A stretch of 40,303 bases of DNA, from assembly GCA_903929535.1 (NCBI GenBank), contig CAIYVC010000024.1:1-40303 (forward strand), given 5' to 3'. Below are positions 30,554 through 38,975 of this stretch, one piece after another (the stretch's first letter is position 1; each line of letters starts with the position of its first letter). The translations under genes and the position numbers were made by a program. The notes beneath the pieces are model-generated. The model searched no databases. It worked only from the letters and a program-made list of their open reading frames with translations, and was not told where the DNA came from. This DNA comes from an uncultured Caulobacteraceae bacterium. GTDB taxonomy: Bacteria; Pseudomonadota; Alphaproteobacteria; Caulobacterales; Caulobacteraceae.

Positions 30554-33500
30554 ATGTCCCGCTTCTTCATCGACCGGCCGATCTTCGCCTGGGTCATCGC
30601 CATCGTCATCATGCTGGCGGGCGCCCTGTCGATCCAGCTGCTGCCGATCGCCCAGTACCCGGACATCGCGCCGCCCCAGGTCAATATCAACGCCAACTAT
30701 CCCGGCGCCTCTCCCGAGACGGTGGAAGCCTCGGTGGTGCAGATCATCGAGCAGCAGCTCACGGGGCTGGACGGGCTGACCTATTTCAGCTCCAGCAGCG
30801 ACTCCAGCGGCAACGCCAGCATCACGGCGACCTTCAAGGCGGGCACCAATCCCGACATCGCCCAGGTCCAGGTGCAGAACAAGGTGCAGCTGGCGGTCTC
30901 GCGCCTGCCTCAGGAAGTGCAGCGCGCCGGCCTGTTCGTGAACAAGTCGCAGGGCGGATTCTTGACCATCGCCGCCCTCTATGACGAGAGCGGACGTCTG
31001 ACCACCAGCGACATCGGCGACTACGTCGGCAGCCAGTTGCAGGACCCGATCAGCCGCATTACCGGCGTCGGCCAGGCCCAGATCTTCGGGGGCCAATACG
31101 CCATGCGCATCTGGCTGGATCCGCTGAAGCTGAACAGCTACGGCCTGACTACCGACGATATCAACGCCGCCATCGTCGCCTAGAACGCCCAGGTCTCCGC
31201 CGGCCAGATCGGCGCCCAGCCCTCGGTGCCGACCCAGGAACTGAACGCCACGGTCACCGCCCTCTCGCGGCTGCAGACGCCCGAACAATTCCGCCAGATC
31301 GTGGTCAAGGCCTCGGCCACCGGCGCGGTGGTGCGCCTGAAGGACGTGGCGCGGGTCGAGCTCGGCAACGACAACTACAACTTCCTGGCCCGCCTCAACG
31401 GCAAGCCGTCCGCCGGCCTGGCGATCAGCCTGGCGCCCGGCGCCAACGCCCTGGAAACATCCGAAGCGGTCAAGGCCAAGATCGCCGAACTCTCCGCCGC
31501 CTTCCCGCCGGGGATGAAGGTCGCCTATCCTTTCGACAGCACCCCCTTCATCAAGATCTCCATCCACGAGGTCATCAAGACCCTGCTGGAAGCCATCGTC
31601 CTGGTGGTGGTGGTGATGTTCGTCTTCCTGCAGAACTGGCGCGCCACCCTGATCCCGACCATCGCCGTGCCGGTGGTGCTGCTGGGCACCTTCGGGGTGC
31701 TGAGCGTGGCGGGCTTCTCGATTAACACCCTGACCATGTTCGGCATGGTGCTGGCCATCGGCCTGCTCGTCGACGACGCCATCGTGGTGGTGGAGAACGT
31801 CGAGCGGATCATGGCCGAGGAGGGGCTGTCGCCCAAGGACGCCACCCGCAAGTCGATGCAGGAAATCTCCGGCGCCCTGATCGGCATCGCCATGGTGCTG
31901 TCGGCGGTGTTCGTGCCGATGGCCTTCTTCGGTGGCTCGACCGGGGTCATCTACCGCCAGTTCTCGATCACCATCGTCTCGGCCATGATCCTGTCGGTGA
32001 TCGTGGCCCTGGTGCTGACGCCTGCCCTTTGCGCGACCCTGCTGAAGCCCGTCGACCGCGATCATCCGCGCGCCGAGCGCGGCTTCTTCGGCTGGTTCAA
32101 CCGGACCTTCGCCGCCAGCGTCGAGAAGTATGAGACGACCCTGGGCAGGATCATCGGTCGTCCGCTGCCGGCTCTGATCGGCTATGGCCTGGTGATGGCG
32201 CTGCTGGCGCTGCTGTTCGTGCGCATGCCCACCGGCTTCCTGCCGCAGGAGGACCAGGGCGCGGTCATCATCAGGTGCAGTTGCCGCCGGGCGCCGTGCA
32301 GCAGCGCACCGTCGCCGCCGAGCGCCAGGTAGAGAACCACTGGCTGAACGATGAGCCCAACACCGACGCGGTGTTCGCCGTCACCGGTTTCAGCTTCGCC
32401 GGGTCGGGCCAGAACGCGGGCATGGCCTTCGTCCATTTGAAGGACTGGGCCGAGCGCAAGGGCGCCAAGAATCGCGCCCCCGCCGTCGTGCAACGGGCCA
32501 TGGGCGCCTATCAAAGCATCCGCGACGGCCAGGCCTTCGCCCTGACACCGCCGCCGGTCCAGGGGCTGGGCTCGTCGTCCGGCTTCGACATGGAGCTGGT
32601 CGACCGCGGCGGCATCGGTCACGCGGCGCTGTTGCAGGCGCGCAACCAGCTGCTGGGCATGGCGGCCAAGGATCCGCTGCTGGCCCAGGTGCGCCCCAAC
32701 GGTCAGGAAGACACCGCACAGCTGCATCTGGACATCGACCAGGCCAAGGCCGCGGCGCTCGGCGTCAGCCAGGCCAACATCAACAGCACCCTGTCGACCG
32801 CCTGGGGCGGGGTTTACGTCAACGACTTCCTGGACCGTAACCGCGTCAAGCGCGTCTACATGCAGGGCGACGCCGCGTTCCGCGCCACGCCCGAGGACCT
32901 GAACCGCTGGTATGTGCGCACCGCGGGCGGGACCATGACGCCCTTCGCCTCCTTCGCCGACTCCCACTGGACCTTCGGCCCGGCGCGGCTGGAGCGGTTC
33001 AACGGCCAGGCGGCCTTCGAAATCCAGGGCGCGCCGGCGGCGGGCAAGAGCTCGGGCGCGGCCATGGCCGAGATGGAGAAGTTGGCCAAGCAGCTGCCGG
33101 CGGGCGTGGGGCTGGAATGGACCAACCTGTCCTATCAGGAACGCCTGTCGGGCGATCAGGCGCCGGCCCTCTACGCCATCTCCCTGCTGGTGGTGTTCCT
33201 GTGTCTGGCGGCGCTCTACGAGAGCTGGTCGGTGCCAATCTCGGTGCTGCTGGTGGTGCCTCTGGGCGTGGTCGGCGCGGTGATCGCGGCCTCGCTGCGG
33301 GGGCTCTACAATGACATCTATTTCCAGGTCGGGCTGCTGACCACCATCGGCCTGTCGGCCAAGAACGCCATCCTCATCGTCGAGTTCGCCGAGGCCGCCG
33401 AGAAGGCGGGCAAGAGCCCTTATGACGCGGCCATGGAGGCAGCGCGCCTGCGCCTGCGGCCGATCCTGATGACCTCGCTGGCCTTCGTCGCCGGCGTGAC

Positions 33501-33672
33501 GCCCCTGGCCCTGTCCACGGGGGCCGGCGCCGGCAGCCAGAACGACATCGGCACCGGCGTGGTCGGCGGCATGATCAGCGCCACCGTCCTGGCCATCTTC
33601 ATGGTGCCCCTGTTCTTCGTGCTGGTGCGCGGCTGGTTCAAAGGACGCGGCAAGCCCAAGCCCGCCGTTTAA
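30554..33672 (+). pseudogene. RND efflux permease (AcrB-like) with amber codon and frameshift
   Basis: Restored, this is a ~1039-residue proton-driven multidrug pump, the usual length. It opens [20 protein letters not shown]. Lesion 1: TAG at 31181-31183 in [17 protein letters not shown], where homologues have glutamine (CAG to TAG). Lesion 2: one base is lost after 32272, where QEDQGAVII should continue into [11 protein letters not shown]; the rest continues in the next frame to TAA at 33670-33672. Otherwise all hallmarks survive: transmembrane [14 protein letters not shown] with its proton-relay aspartates, the [11 protein letters not shown] segment, and [18 protein letters not shown]. Nothing else looks degenerate, so the lesions are recent or are sequence errors. 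Confidence 0.85.
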
Positions 33673-33824
33673 ATTTCGGCGGAACTGTCAAAAACCGCAC
33701 AGGAGCTGTCCGTTTAGAGAACAAACCGGGCCCTGGCGGATTGTTGCAAACAGGTAATTTTGGAGTAGGCTGTCAAAACTGGTGAGCGTCCCGCAGAGGC
33801 CGCCCCCCGGCAGGAGGAATCGGT

Positions 33825-33932
33825 ATGCTTCCATCCGCTGCCCTGACTGGCGCCATCGTCGGCATTCTCGCCGCGTCGGCCCTCGTCGCCCACACCGTCA
33901 TCGACGCGGCCTTCCGTTTCTTCGGCGGCTGA
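33825..33932 (+). CDS. 35-residue hydrophobic peptide with strong ribosome site
   Basis: A tiny protein with one predicted membrane helix (LTGAIVGILAASALVAHTVI) and a short tail ending RFFGG. AGGAGG lies 6 bases before the ATG, one of the best Shine-Dalgarno sites in the window, and the gene stands alone in a ~360-base gap between the efflux pump and the RcnB-like gene. No family recognised. The rest of the gap (33673-33824) is somewhat AT-richer and probably holds its promoter. Confidence 0.55.
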   Translation: MLPSAALTGAIVGILAASALVAHTVIDAAFRFFGG

Positions 33933-33983
33933 GCTCACCCCCATTTTGATCTGGAACAAGCCTCGCTGTGGGGCATTCTGCGT

Positions 33984-33998
33984 TTGCCCCTAGGGCAA
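33984..33998. promoter_or_regulatory. Perfect inverted repeat upstream of the RcnB-like gene
   Basis: TTGCCC-CTA-GGGCAA is a perfect 6-bp inverted repeat, followed at 34002-34017 by a CCGCAC/GTGCGG hairpin before the ribosome site. It may be an operator and a leader hairpin. Confidence 0.4.
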
Positions 33999-34036
33999 GG
34001 CCCGCACCCCCGTGCGGCCCAGATCAGGAATCCATC

Positions 34037-34336
34037 ATGAAACGCTCAATTGCAGTTGCGATGGCGCTCGCACTGACCGTCGGCGCGCAAGCCGCCTACG
34101 CCCAGCCCGGACGTCACGACGACCACCGCGACGACCACCACGGCTCTCAACATCACGACTGGCGTAAAGGCGGCCGGATCGAACGCGGCGACTGGAATCG
34201 CGGCCAGCATGTCGACTACCGGCAGCATCACCTGCGCCGCCCGGGCCGTGGTCAGGAATGGCGTGAAGTGGACGGCAACTATGTGCTGGCGGCCATCGCC
34301 GGCGGCGCGATCGCGGGCATCATCGCCAGTCACTAG
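34037..34336 (+). CDS. RcnB-like small periplasmic protein
   Basis: A 99-residue exported protein with a signal peptide (cleavage near AYAQ, residue ~22). The mature N-terminus is rich in histidine and aspartate (HDDHRDDHHGSQHHD), a likely metal-binding stretch, followed by the RcnB-type block YRQHHLRRPGRGQEWREVDGNYVLAAIAGG and a glycine-rich hydrophobic end. E. coli RcnB helps nickel/cobalt homeostasis; most alphaproteobacterial members are uncharacterised. ATG 34037 has CAGGA about 7-10 bases upstream. Confidence 0.8.
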   Translation: MKRSIAVAMALALTVGAQAAYAQPGRHDDHRDDHHGSQHHDWRKGGRIERGDWNRGQHVDYRQHHLRRPGRGQEWREVDGNYVLAAIAGGAIAGIIASH

Positions 34337-34360
34337 CGTCGATCGATCTTGAATTCATGG

Positions 34361-34395
34361 CCGGCGGGGGAGCTTCTCTCCCGCCGGTTTCTATT
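34361..34395 (+). terminator. Rho-independent terminator after the RcnB-like gene
   Basis: CCGGCGGG and CCCGCCGG form an 8-bp stem around an 11-base loop and run into TTTCTATTT. It may also serve the convergent gene ending at 34404. Confidence 0.7.
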
Positions 34396-34403
34396 TGGCC
34401 AGA

Positions 34404-34763
34404 CTACTTGAACGCTAGGGTCAGCTTGCCGCCGAGGAAGGTGCCCGCAGGGTCGAAGGTGGAGGCCACGCCGCCGCTCTCGTTGGGGCCGGGCTGCAGG
34501 CCGCACAGATAGCCGACCGAACCGACCATGGAGTCCGAGGCGAAACGGTGATCGATGGCGGTCCTGACCGTGCCGGCCGGGATCGGCGTTTCGGTGTTGC
34601 GCTGGGCGTAGGGCGTGGCCAGCGACAGGCGCGGGTCGGCCAGGTTCATCTTCGCCGCAGCCTGCCAGACGATCTTGATCGGAGCCGCGGAAGTCTCGGC
34701 GTGTGCGGCGCCCGTGGCGGCTAGGAAGGCCAGGGCGGCGATGTTCAGGCTGAAAACCTTCAT
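34404..34763 (-). CDS. Small secreted hypothetical protein
   Basis: A 119-residue exported protein with signal peptide (MKVFSLNIAALAFLA, cleaved near AHAET). Mature part contains a single cysteine in GYLCGLQPGPNESGG and ends with a hydrophobic strand KLTLAFK; no known domain. GAGGA about 9 bases before ATG 34763 supports the start over an upstream in-frame ATG at 34838. Same direction as the following genes' partners but separated from the DUF3052-like gene by 78 bases. Confidence 0.65.
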   Translation of the reverse strand: MKVFSLNIAALAFLAATGAAHAETSAAPIKIVWQAAAKMNLADPRLSLATPYAQRNTETPIPAGTVRTAIDHRFASDSMVGSVGYLCGLQPGPNESGGVASTFDPAGTFLGGKLTLAFK

Positions 34764-34841
34764 ATGCAGATCCTCATCCGGATGACGGCTGCCACTTCTA
34801 CGCAGCACGGACCCCAATAGACCATTCTTGGGCCCCACAGC

Positions 34842-35225
34842 CTAGGCGACTTGTTTCAGGCGCAGGGCCGACCAGTCGTTGTCGATGGCGATCTGGGCGA
34901 CCGTGTCCAAACCCAGCGCCGGAACCGCCTTGGCGATCAGGTCGCGGTTAAGGTCGCCGGCCAGGGACGAGGTCAGCTTGGGATAGGCCAGCCACAGGAT
35001 CGCGCCCGGCTTCAGCGCCTTGACCGCGTCCGGCAGCAGCAGGTCGAACTCGGCCCGGTCGGCGACGAACAGCACTAGGATATCTGCGGCTTCAGCGTCC
35101 ACGCGCGGCCGGTCGCCGGCGATGGCGTCGCTGACCGCCAGGGGACCGTTGAGGGCGGCCAGGCGGCGATTGCCCTTCAGCTGCAAGCGCTCAGCTACGG
35201 ATTTCGACGAGGCGGGAATGGCCAC
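34842..35225 (-). CDS. DUF3052-like protein
   Basis: A 127-residue cytoplasmic protein without signal peptide. It has the layout of DUF3052 proteins: ILVLFVADRAEFDLLLP, LKPGAILWLAYPK, a LNRDLI segment and the closing DNDWSALRLKQ. GTG 35225 lies 2 bases after the stop of the upstream exported-protein gene (TAACCGTG), so translation is coupled. Molecular function unknown. Confidence 0.7.
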   Translation of the reverse strand: MAIPASSKSVAERLQLKGNRRLAALNGPLAVSDAIAGDRPRVDAEAADILVLFVADRAEFDLLLPDAVKALKPGAILWLAYPKLTSSLAGDLNRDLIAKAVPALGLDTVAQIAIDNDWSALRLKQVA

Positions 35226-35227
35226 GG

Positions 35228-35812
35228 TTAGGGCGCGGACCTGGCCGCGATGGCGGCGGGCTGCTTGTCCATCACCGGACTGTCCTCGTCCTTCAGACCG
35301 GCGGACTTCAAGGCGTCCTTGATGGTAGACTGCGAGGCGCCGTCCAGGGTCGAGAACTGCAGCAGCAGGGGCGTGGCGCGCTGGTTGGCCAGGTTGGCGA
35401 AACCGCCGGTCCCCGGCCCGTTCATCTGCACCGCGAACTTGCCGTTGGCGCCCACGGTGCACAAAAGGACGAAGGTCTTTTCGTCACGCAGCAGGCGCGG
35501 CCGCGCCAGGCAGGAGGGGTAGCCGATGTCCCCCCGGTCGAACCGCCAGTCCTCCGGGTTCATCCGCTGATCGAAGGTGAGCTTCAGGACCAGGGCGCCG
35601 GGCGTCACCGCGGCGCCCGCCGCCGGATAGGTGCTGACGATGGCCGGCGGATCTTTGCTCGGGGGCACCACCACCACCCCGCTCAGCGGGAAGGCGTTGC
35701 TCGGCGGGGCAGGGGCGTTGTGCGGGGCCGGATTGGCGTCGATCGGCGCGGCAAGGGCGGACCCGGCGCAAAGGGCCAGGGCCAGGATCGTCACGGCGGA
35801 GCGTAGGCGCAC
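35228..35812 (-). CDS. Secreted hypothetical protein, Ig-like strand pattern
   Basis: A 194-residue exported protein. GTG 35812 is fixed by AAGGAA 6 bases upstream and gives a signal peptide (VRLRSAVTILALALC..., cleaved near ALAAP). After a proline-rich linker comes a domain with IVSTYPAAGAAVTPGALVLKLTFDQRM, which resembles the Big_5-type immunoglobulin-like domain that often starts with 'P..ga.v......l.ltFd..m'. Two cysteines (SCLAR, LLCTV) may pair. Coupled to the DUF3052-like gene. Confidence 0.65.
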   Translation of the reverse strand: MRLRSAVTILALALCAGSALAAPIDANPAPHNAPAPPSNAFPLSGVVVVPPSKDPPAIVSTYPAAGAAVTPGALVLKLTFDQRMNPEDWRFDRGDIGYPSCLARPRLLRDEKTFVLLCTVGANGKFAVQMNGPGTGGFANLANQRATPLLLQFSTLDGASQSTIKDALKSAGLKDEDSPVMDKQPAAIAARSAP

Positions 35813-35929
35813 AGAGAGTTCCTTCGGCGATGGATCATCCATCGGCTGTCCTCGCGGCGGATGTAAGGCCGCCATGTTTCCTTATCGAACCCTTCCGTGT
35901 CGGCGGCTGCAAGCGCTTTCGCCGTCGCG

Positions 35930-36904
35930 CTAGGGAGCTGGAGGGGCGACAGGGCGGGCCGCCGTCTGCATGAACAATTGATGGGTGCTGTAAGACAGCC
36001 ACATCCGGCGTGAGCCGAGATAGTCCATGCCCACCAGCAAGTCGAAAGCGCCGAAATCGACGTCCTGCACCGACATGTCCACGCCCGAGAAGTTGGAGCC
36101 GCCAATGGCCAGGCGGTCGAACCGGTGGCGGTGCGAGGGTACAGCGACGCCCCTGGCGCCGGTGTAGGATCCGACCGGATCCAGCTTGAGCATGGCGTCG
36201 GACACTTTCGCGCTTCTGGCGGCGCTGCGGCTGAGGCTGGAGGAATTGGAGCCCGTGTCGATCAGGGCGCGGATCGGGTGTCCGTTCACCGCGGCGGTGA
36301 TGACGAACATGTCCGGCGGACCGACCAGGGGAGTAAGCACCTCGCGCCGACCTTTCCAGGGAACGAAGTCCCCGGCGCAGCCGGACACGGCGTAAAGGGT
36401 CATGGTGCGCGCCGGGAAATCCAGCTCCACGTCGTAGGACGACATCATGTCCGCCCCCAGGAGACCGGCGGGGGACGGATGTTCCGGCGTTTCGGGCTGC
36501 AGGGCGCCGATGATCTGCATGGGATATTGGGGCCAGACGGTTGGGCCGAACTCGGCCCGGCCTACCAGACGCGGATGCTGCTCAGGGCCGCGCCCGCCGA
36601 CGCCGTTGAAATGCTGGGTCGGCCCGGCGCCGACCGCAAGCCGCAGACGGTCCGCCGTCTGGGCAGTGAGCGCCCCGCGCTGGGCGCCCGTGTCCACCAT
36701 CATCAGAGTCTGTTGGCCATCCAGTGTCAGCTGGACCGAAAACCGGCCTTGGCTCTCCACCAGAGGAAGCCGGGCTTTGCCAACCACGGTGCAGCCGCCG
36801 CCGGACGGCGGGGCCTGGGCCTGGGCAGTCGCGACAGCCGGCATGGCCGCCAGCAGTGCGCCAACGATTCGGCTCGCCCTGACTGGATGGCCCGCGCGCC
36901 TCAC
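35930..36904 (-). CDS. Exported retropepsin-like aspartyl protease with two DTG motifs
   Basis: A 324-residue protein with an N-terminal signal/anchor and two retropepsin-type domains in tandem, each with its own active-site motif: MMVDTGAQRG (Asp about 71) and ALIDTGSNSS (Asp about 216). Each domain ends with the hydrophobic-glycine turn (AGLLGADMM, LLVGMDYLG). Single-domain bacterial retropepsins dimerise; here both halves of the active site could come from one chain, as in pepsin. GTG 36904 has GAGG 8 bases upstream; the frame is open further up but without a signal peptide. Divergent from mlaA. Confidence 0.85.
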   Translation of the reverse strand: MRRAGHPVRASRIVGALLAAMPAVATAQAQAPPSGGGCTVVGKARLPLVESQGRFSVQLTLDGQQTLMMVDTGAQRGALTAQTADRLRLAVGAGPTQHFNGVGGRGPEQHPRLVGRAEFGPTVWPQYPMQIIGALQPETPEHPSPAGLLGADMMSSYDVELDFPARTMTLYAVSGCAGDFVPWKGRREVLTPLVGPPDMFVITAAVNGHPIRALIDTGSNSSSLSRSAARSAKVSDAMLKLDPVGSYTGARGVAVPSHRHRFDRLAIGGSNFSGVDMSVQDVDFGAFDLLVGMDYLGSRRMWLSYSTHQLFMQTAARPVAPPAP

Positions 36905-37005
36905 CCGTTCCGCCTCATTTTCTTCCCGCGATGCCCGACTATAGGGATTTATCGGCGCGATTGAGCATTTAAGCGCGCGGGAAGCGCCGGCGGTGACGGT
37001 TCGCC

Positions 37006-37033
37006 TTGATTGTCCGCCCGCCGATGCTAAATC
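37006..37033 (+). promoter_or_regulatory. Caulobacter-type housekeeping promoter of mlaA
   Basis: TTGATTG (37006-37012), 13-base spacer, GCTAAATC (37026-37033): the -10 is an exact match to GCTANAWC. Transcription would begin at about 37040, at or next to the ATG at 37041, implying a leaderless message. Confidence 0.6.
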
Positions 37034-37040
37034 CCTTTTG

Positions 37041-37955
37041 ATGGGACCAAGCCGCTCGCCCAAAACATCTACGGCGATCGCACTGGTCGCGACGCTGCTC
37101 GTGTTGCAGCCGTTGGGCGCTTACGCCGCCACCCCCGACGATCCCCTGGAATCGATGAATCGCGGCTTCTACGCCGTGCACCGGGTGCTGGACGACGCGA
37201 TCTTTGGGCCCGCCGCCCGCGCCTTCAAGGCGATCCTGCCGGCCGAGTTGCGGAAGGGATTCCGCAACATGATCAGCAACCTCAAGGAACCGGCGATCGC
37301 GGCCAACGACCTATTGCAGGCGCACCCGACCCGCACGCCCAAGACCGTGGGCCGGTTCGTGGTCAACTCCACCATCGGCCTGGCCGGCGTGTTCGACTTT
37401 GCCTACGACATGGGGCTGCCGCACCATGACAACGGCTTCGGCACCACCGCCGGCCGCTACAATATCCAGCCCGGCCCCTATCTGTTCATTCCGCTGATCG
37501 GGCCGACCAACTTCCGCGACCTGCTCGGCTATATCGCCGACGCCGTCACCGACCCCCTGGCCTTCCAGCCTTTCCACGACGGCCAGGTGATCTACGCCCG
37601 CGCCATCGTCGATGGCCTGGATCAGCGGGCCCAGGCGGACGATCAGCTGCGCGCCATCGACAACATGTCGACCGACCCCTACGCCAGCCTGCGTTCGCTG
37701 TTCGAGCAGAACCGCGAAGGCCAGATCGCCGACGCCATCGCCGGGCGCGAGGGTTCCGCCGAGCTCCAGTTGCAGGACTTCGATGATCCGGGCGCGGCTC
37801 CGGCCAAGCCCTCGCCTGCCGCCAAGCCTGAAGGCAAGCCCGTGGCCGCCATGGCCCCCGGCGGCGCGGTGGACCGGGCGGTGGAGGCCCTGCTGGACCG
37901 GCCCCTGGCGCCGATGACCCGGACCCCTTCCGGCGAGCTTTCGCCCGCAGCTTAG
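37041..37955 (+). CDS. mlaA: MlaA/VacJ-family outer-membrane lipid transport protein
   Basis: A 304-residue MlaA (VacJ) protein, which removes misplaced phospholipids from the outer leaflet of the outer membrane. Seen: DPLESMNRGFYAVHRVLDD, FRNMISNLKEPAIAANDLLQ, GRFVVNSTIGLAGVFDFA, FGTTAGRYNIQPGPYLFIPLIGPTNFRDLLG, all family blocks, then a proline/alanine-rich tail. The signal sequence ends AYAATP with no cysteine, so it lacks the usual lipobox. ATG 37041 fits the promoter position; an in-frame GTG at 36993 would lie upstream of the promoter. It is 12 bases from hpnA, so it is probably co-expressed with hopanoid genes. Confidence 0.9.
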   Translation: MGPSRSPKTSTAIALVATLLVLQPLGAYAATPDDPLESMNRGFYAVHRVLDDAIFGPAARAFKAILPAELRKGFRNMISNLKEPAIAANDLLQAHPTRTPKTVGRFVVNSTIGLAGVFDFAYDMGLPHHDNGFGTTAGRYNIQPGPYLFIPLIGPTNFRDLLGYIADAVTDPLAFQPFHDGQVIYARAIVDGLDQRAQADDQLRAIDNMSTDPYASLRSLFEQNREGQIADAIAGREGSAELQLQDFDDPGAAPAKPSPAAKPEGKPVAAMAPGGAVDRAVEALLDRPLAPMTRTPSGELSPAA

Positions 37956-37967
37956 GAGCGGCGTGAT

Positions 37968-38975
37968 TTGAGCGCGGACCGTGTCCTTGTGACCGGAGCC
38001 ACAGGCTTCGTCGGCTCGGCCGTGGCGCGCGCGCTGCTCGCCCGCGGCCTGACCGTCGTTGCTCTGGCCCGCTCCAGCAGCCCGCGCACCAATCTCGACG
38101 GCCTGGATATCGAGGTCGCCATCGGCGACATGACCGATCAGGCCAGCATCGAGGCCGCCGCCAAGGGCGCCCGCTACCTGTTCCACGTCGCCGCCGACTA
38201 TCGCCTGTGGGCGCGCGATCCCGAGGATATCGTCAGCGCCAACCGTGATGGGACCGCGGCGGTGATGCGCGCGGCCCTGGCCTCCGGGGTCGAACGGGTG
38301 GTCTACACCTCTTCGGTCGCCACGCTCGGCATCCCCAAGGGACAGGACCCGATGGCGCCGGCCGACGAGAGCGCGCCTCTCACAGAACAGACCGCCATCG
38401 GCGCCTACAAGCGCAGCAAGGTGATCGCCGAGCGGCTGGTGGAGCGGATGGTCACCGAGGACGGCCTGCCCGCCGTGATCGTCAATCCGTCGACCCCGAT
38501 CGGCCCGCGCGACGTCAAGCCGACCCCGACCGGGCGCATCATCGTCGAGGCGGCTACCGGCAAGGTCCCGGCCTTCGTCGATACCGGCCTGAATCTGGCG
38601 CATGTCGATGATGTGGCTGAGGGGCATCTGCTGGCCCTGGACAAGGGCCGGATCGGGGAGCGCTACATCCTGGGCGGCCAGGACGTGACCCTGCGCGGGA
38701 TGCTAGCCGACATCGCCGCCCTGGCCGGGCGCAAGGCGCCGACGGTCAACCTGCCGCGAGGGCCGCTCTATCCCCTGGCGTCGCTGTTCGAGGCGGTGGC
38801 CCAGGTCACCGGCAAGGAGCCGATGCTGACGCGCGACGCCCTGACCATGTCCAAGCGCCATATGTTCTTCACCTCGGCGAAGGCTGAAGCCGAGCTGGGC
38901 TATCGGGCGCGGCCCTATGGCGAGGCCCTGGCGGACGCCATGACCTGGTTCAGGGCGCACGGGTACATCCGATGA
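37968..38975 (+). CDS. hpnA: HpnA, hopanoid-associated NAD-dependent epimerase
   Basis: A 335-residue extended short-chain dehydrogenase/reductase. NAD-binding motif GATGFVG (10-16), catalytic Tyr/Lys in YKRSK (147-151), VYTSSVATLG and LAHVDDVAEGH are visible. HpnA is the hopanoid-associated sugar epimerase found at the head of hpn operons; its exact substrate is not firmly established. The TTG start has AGGAG 9 bases upstream. It overlaps hpnB by ATGA. Confidence 0.92.
   Translation: MSADRVLVTGATGFVGSAVARALLARGLTVVALARSSSPRTNLDGLDIEVAIGDMTDQASIEAAAKGARYLFHVAADYRLWARDPEDIVSANRDGTAAVMRAALASGVERVVYTSSVATLGIPKGQDPMAPADESAPLTEQTAIGAYKRSKVIAERLVERMVTEDGLPAVIVNPSTPIGPRDVKPTPTGRIIVEAATGKVPAFVDTGLNLAHVDDVAEGHLLALDKGRIGERYILGGQDVTLRGMLADIAALAGRKAPTVNLPRGPLYPLASLFEAVAQVTGKEPMLTRDALTMSKRHMFFTSAKAEAELGYRARPYGEALADAMTWFRAHGYIR

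Noticed and set aside
17429..31183. Reassignment of TAG to glutamine in this organism
   Set aside because: mucR, divJ, the GT4 gene, hpnB and others end in TAG at the natural C-terminus, so TAG works as stop here; occasional suppression is left open in the findings.
30095..32065. A 656-codon open frame antisense to the efflux genes
   Set aside because: Repeated His/Asp/Gly/Gln runs arising from reverse-strand GC-rich codons; the sense strand has full RND homology despite its lesions.
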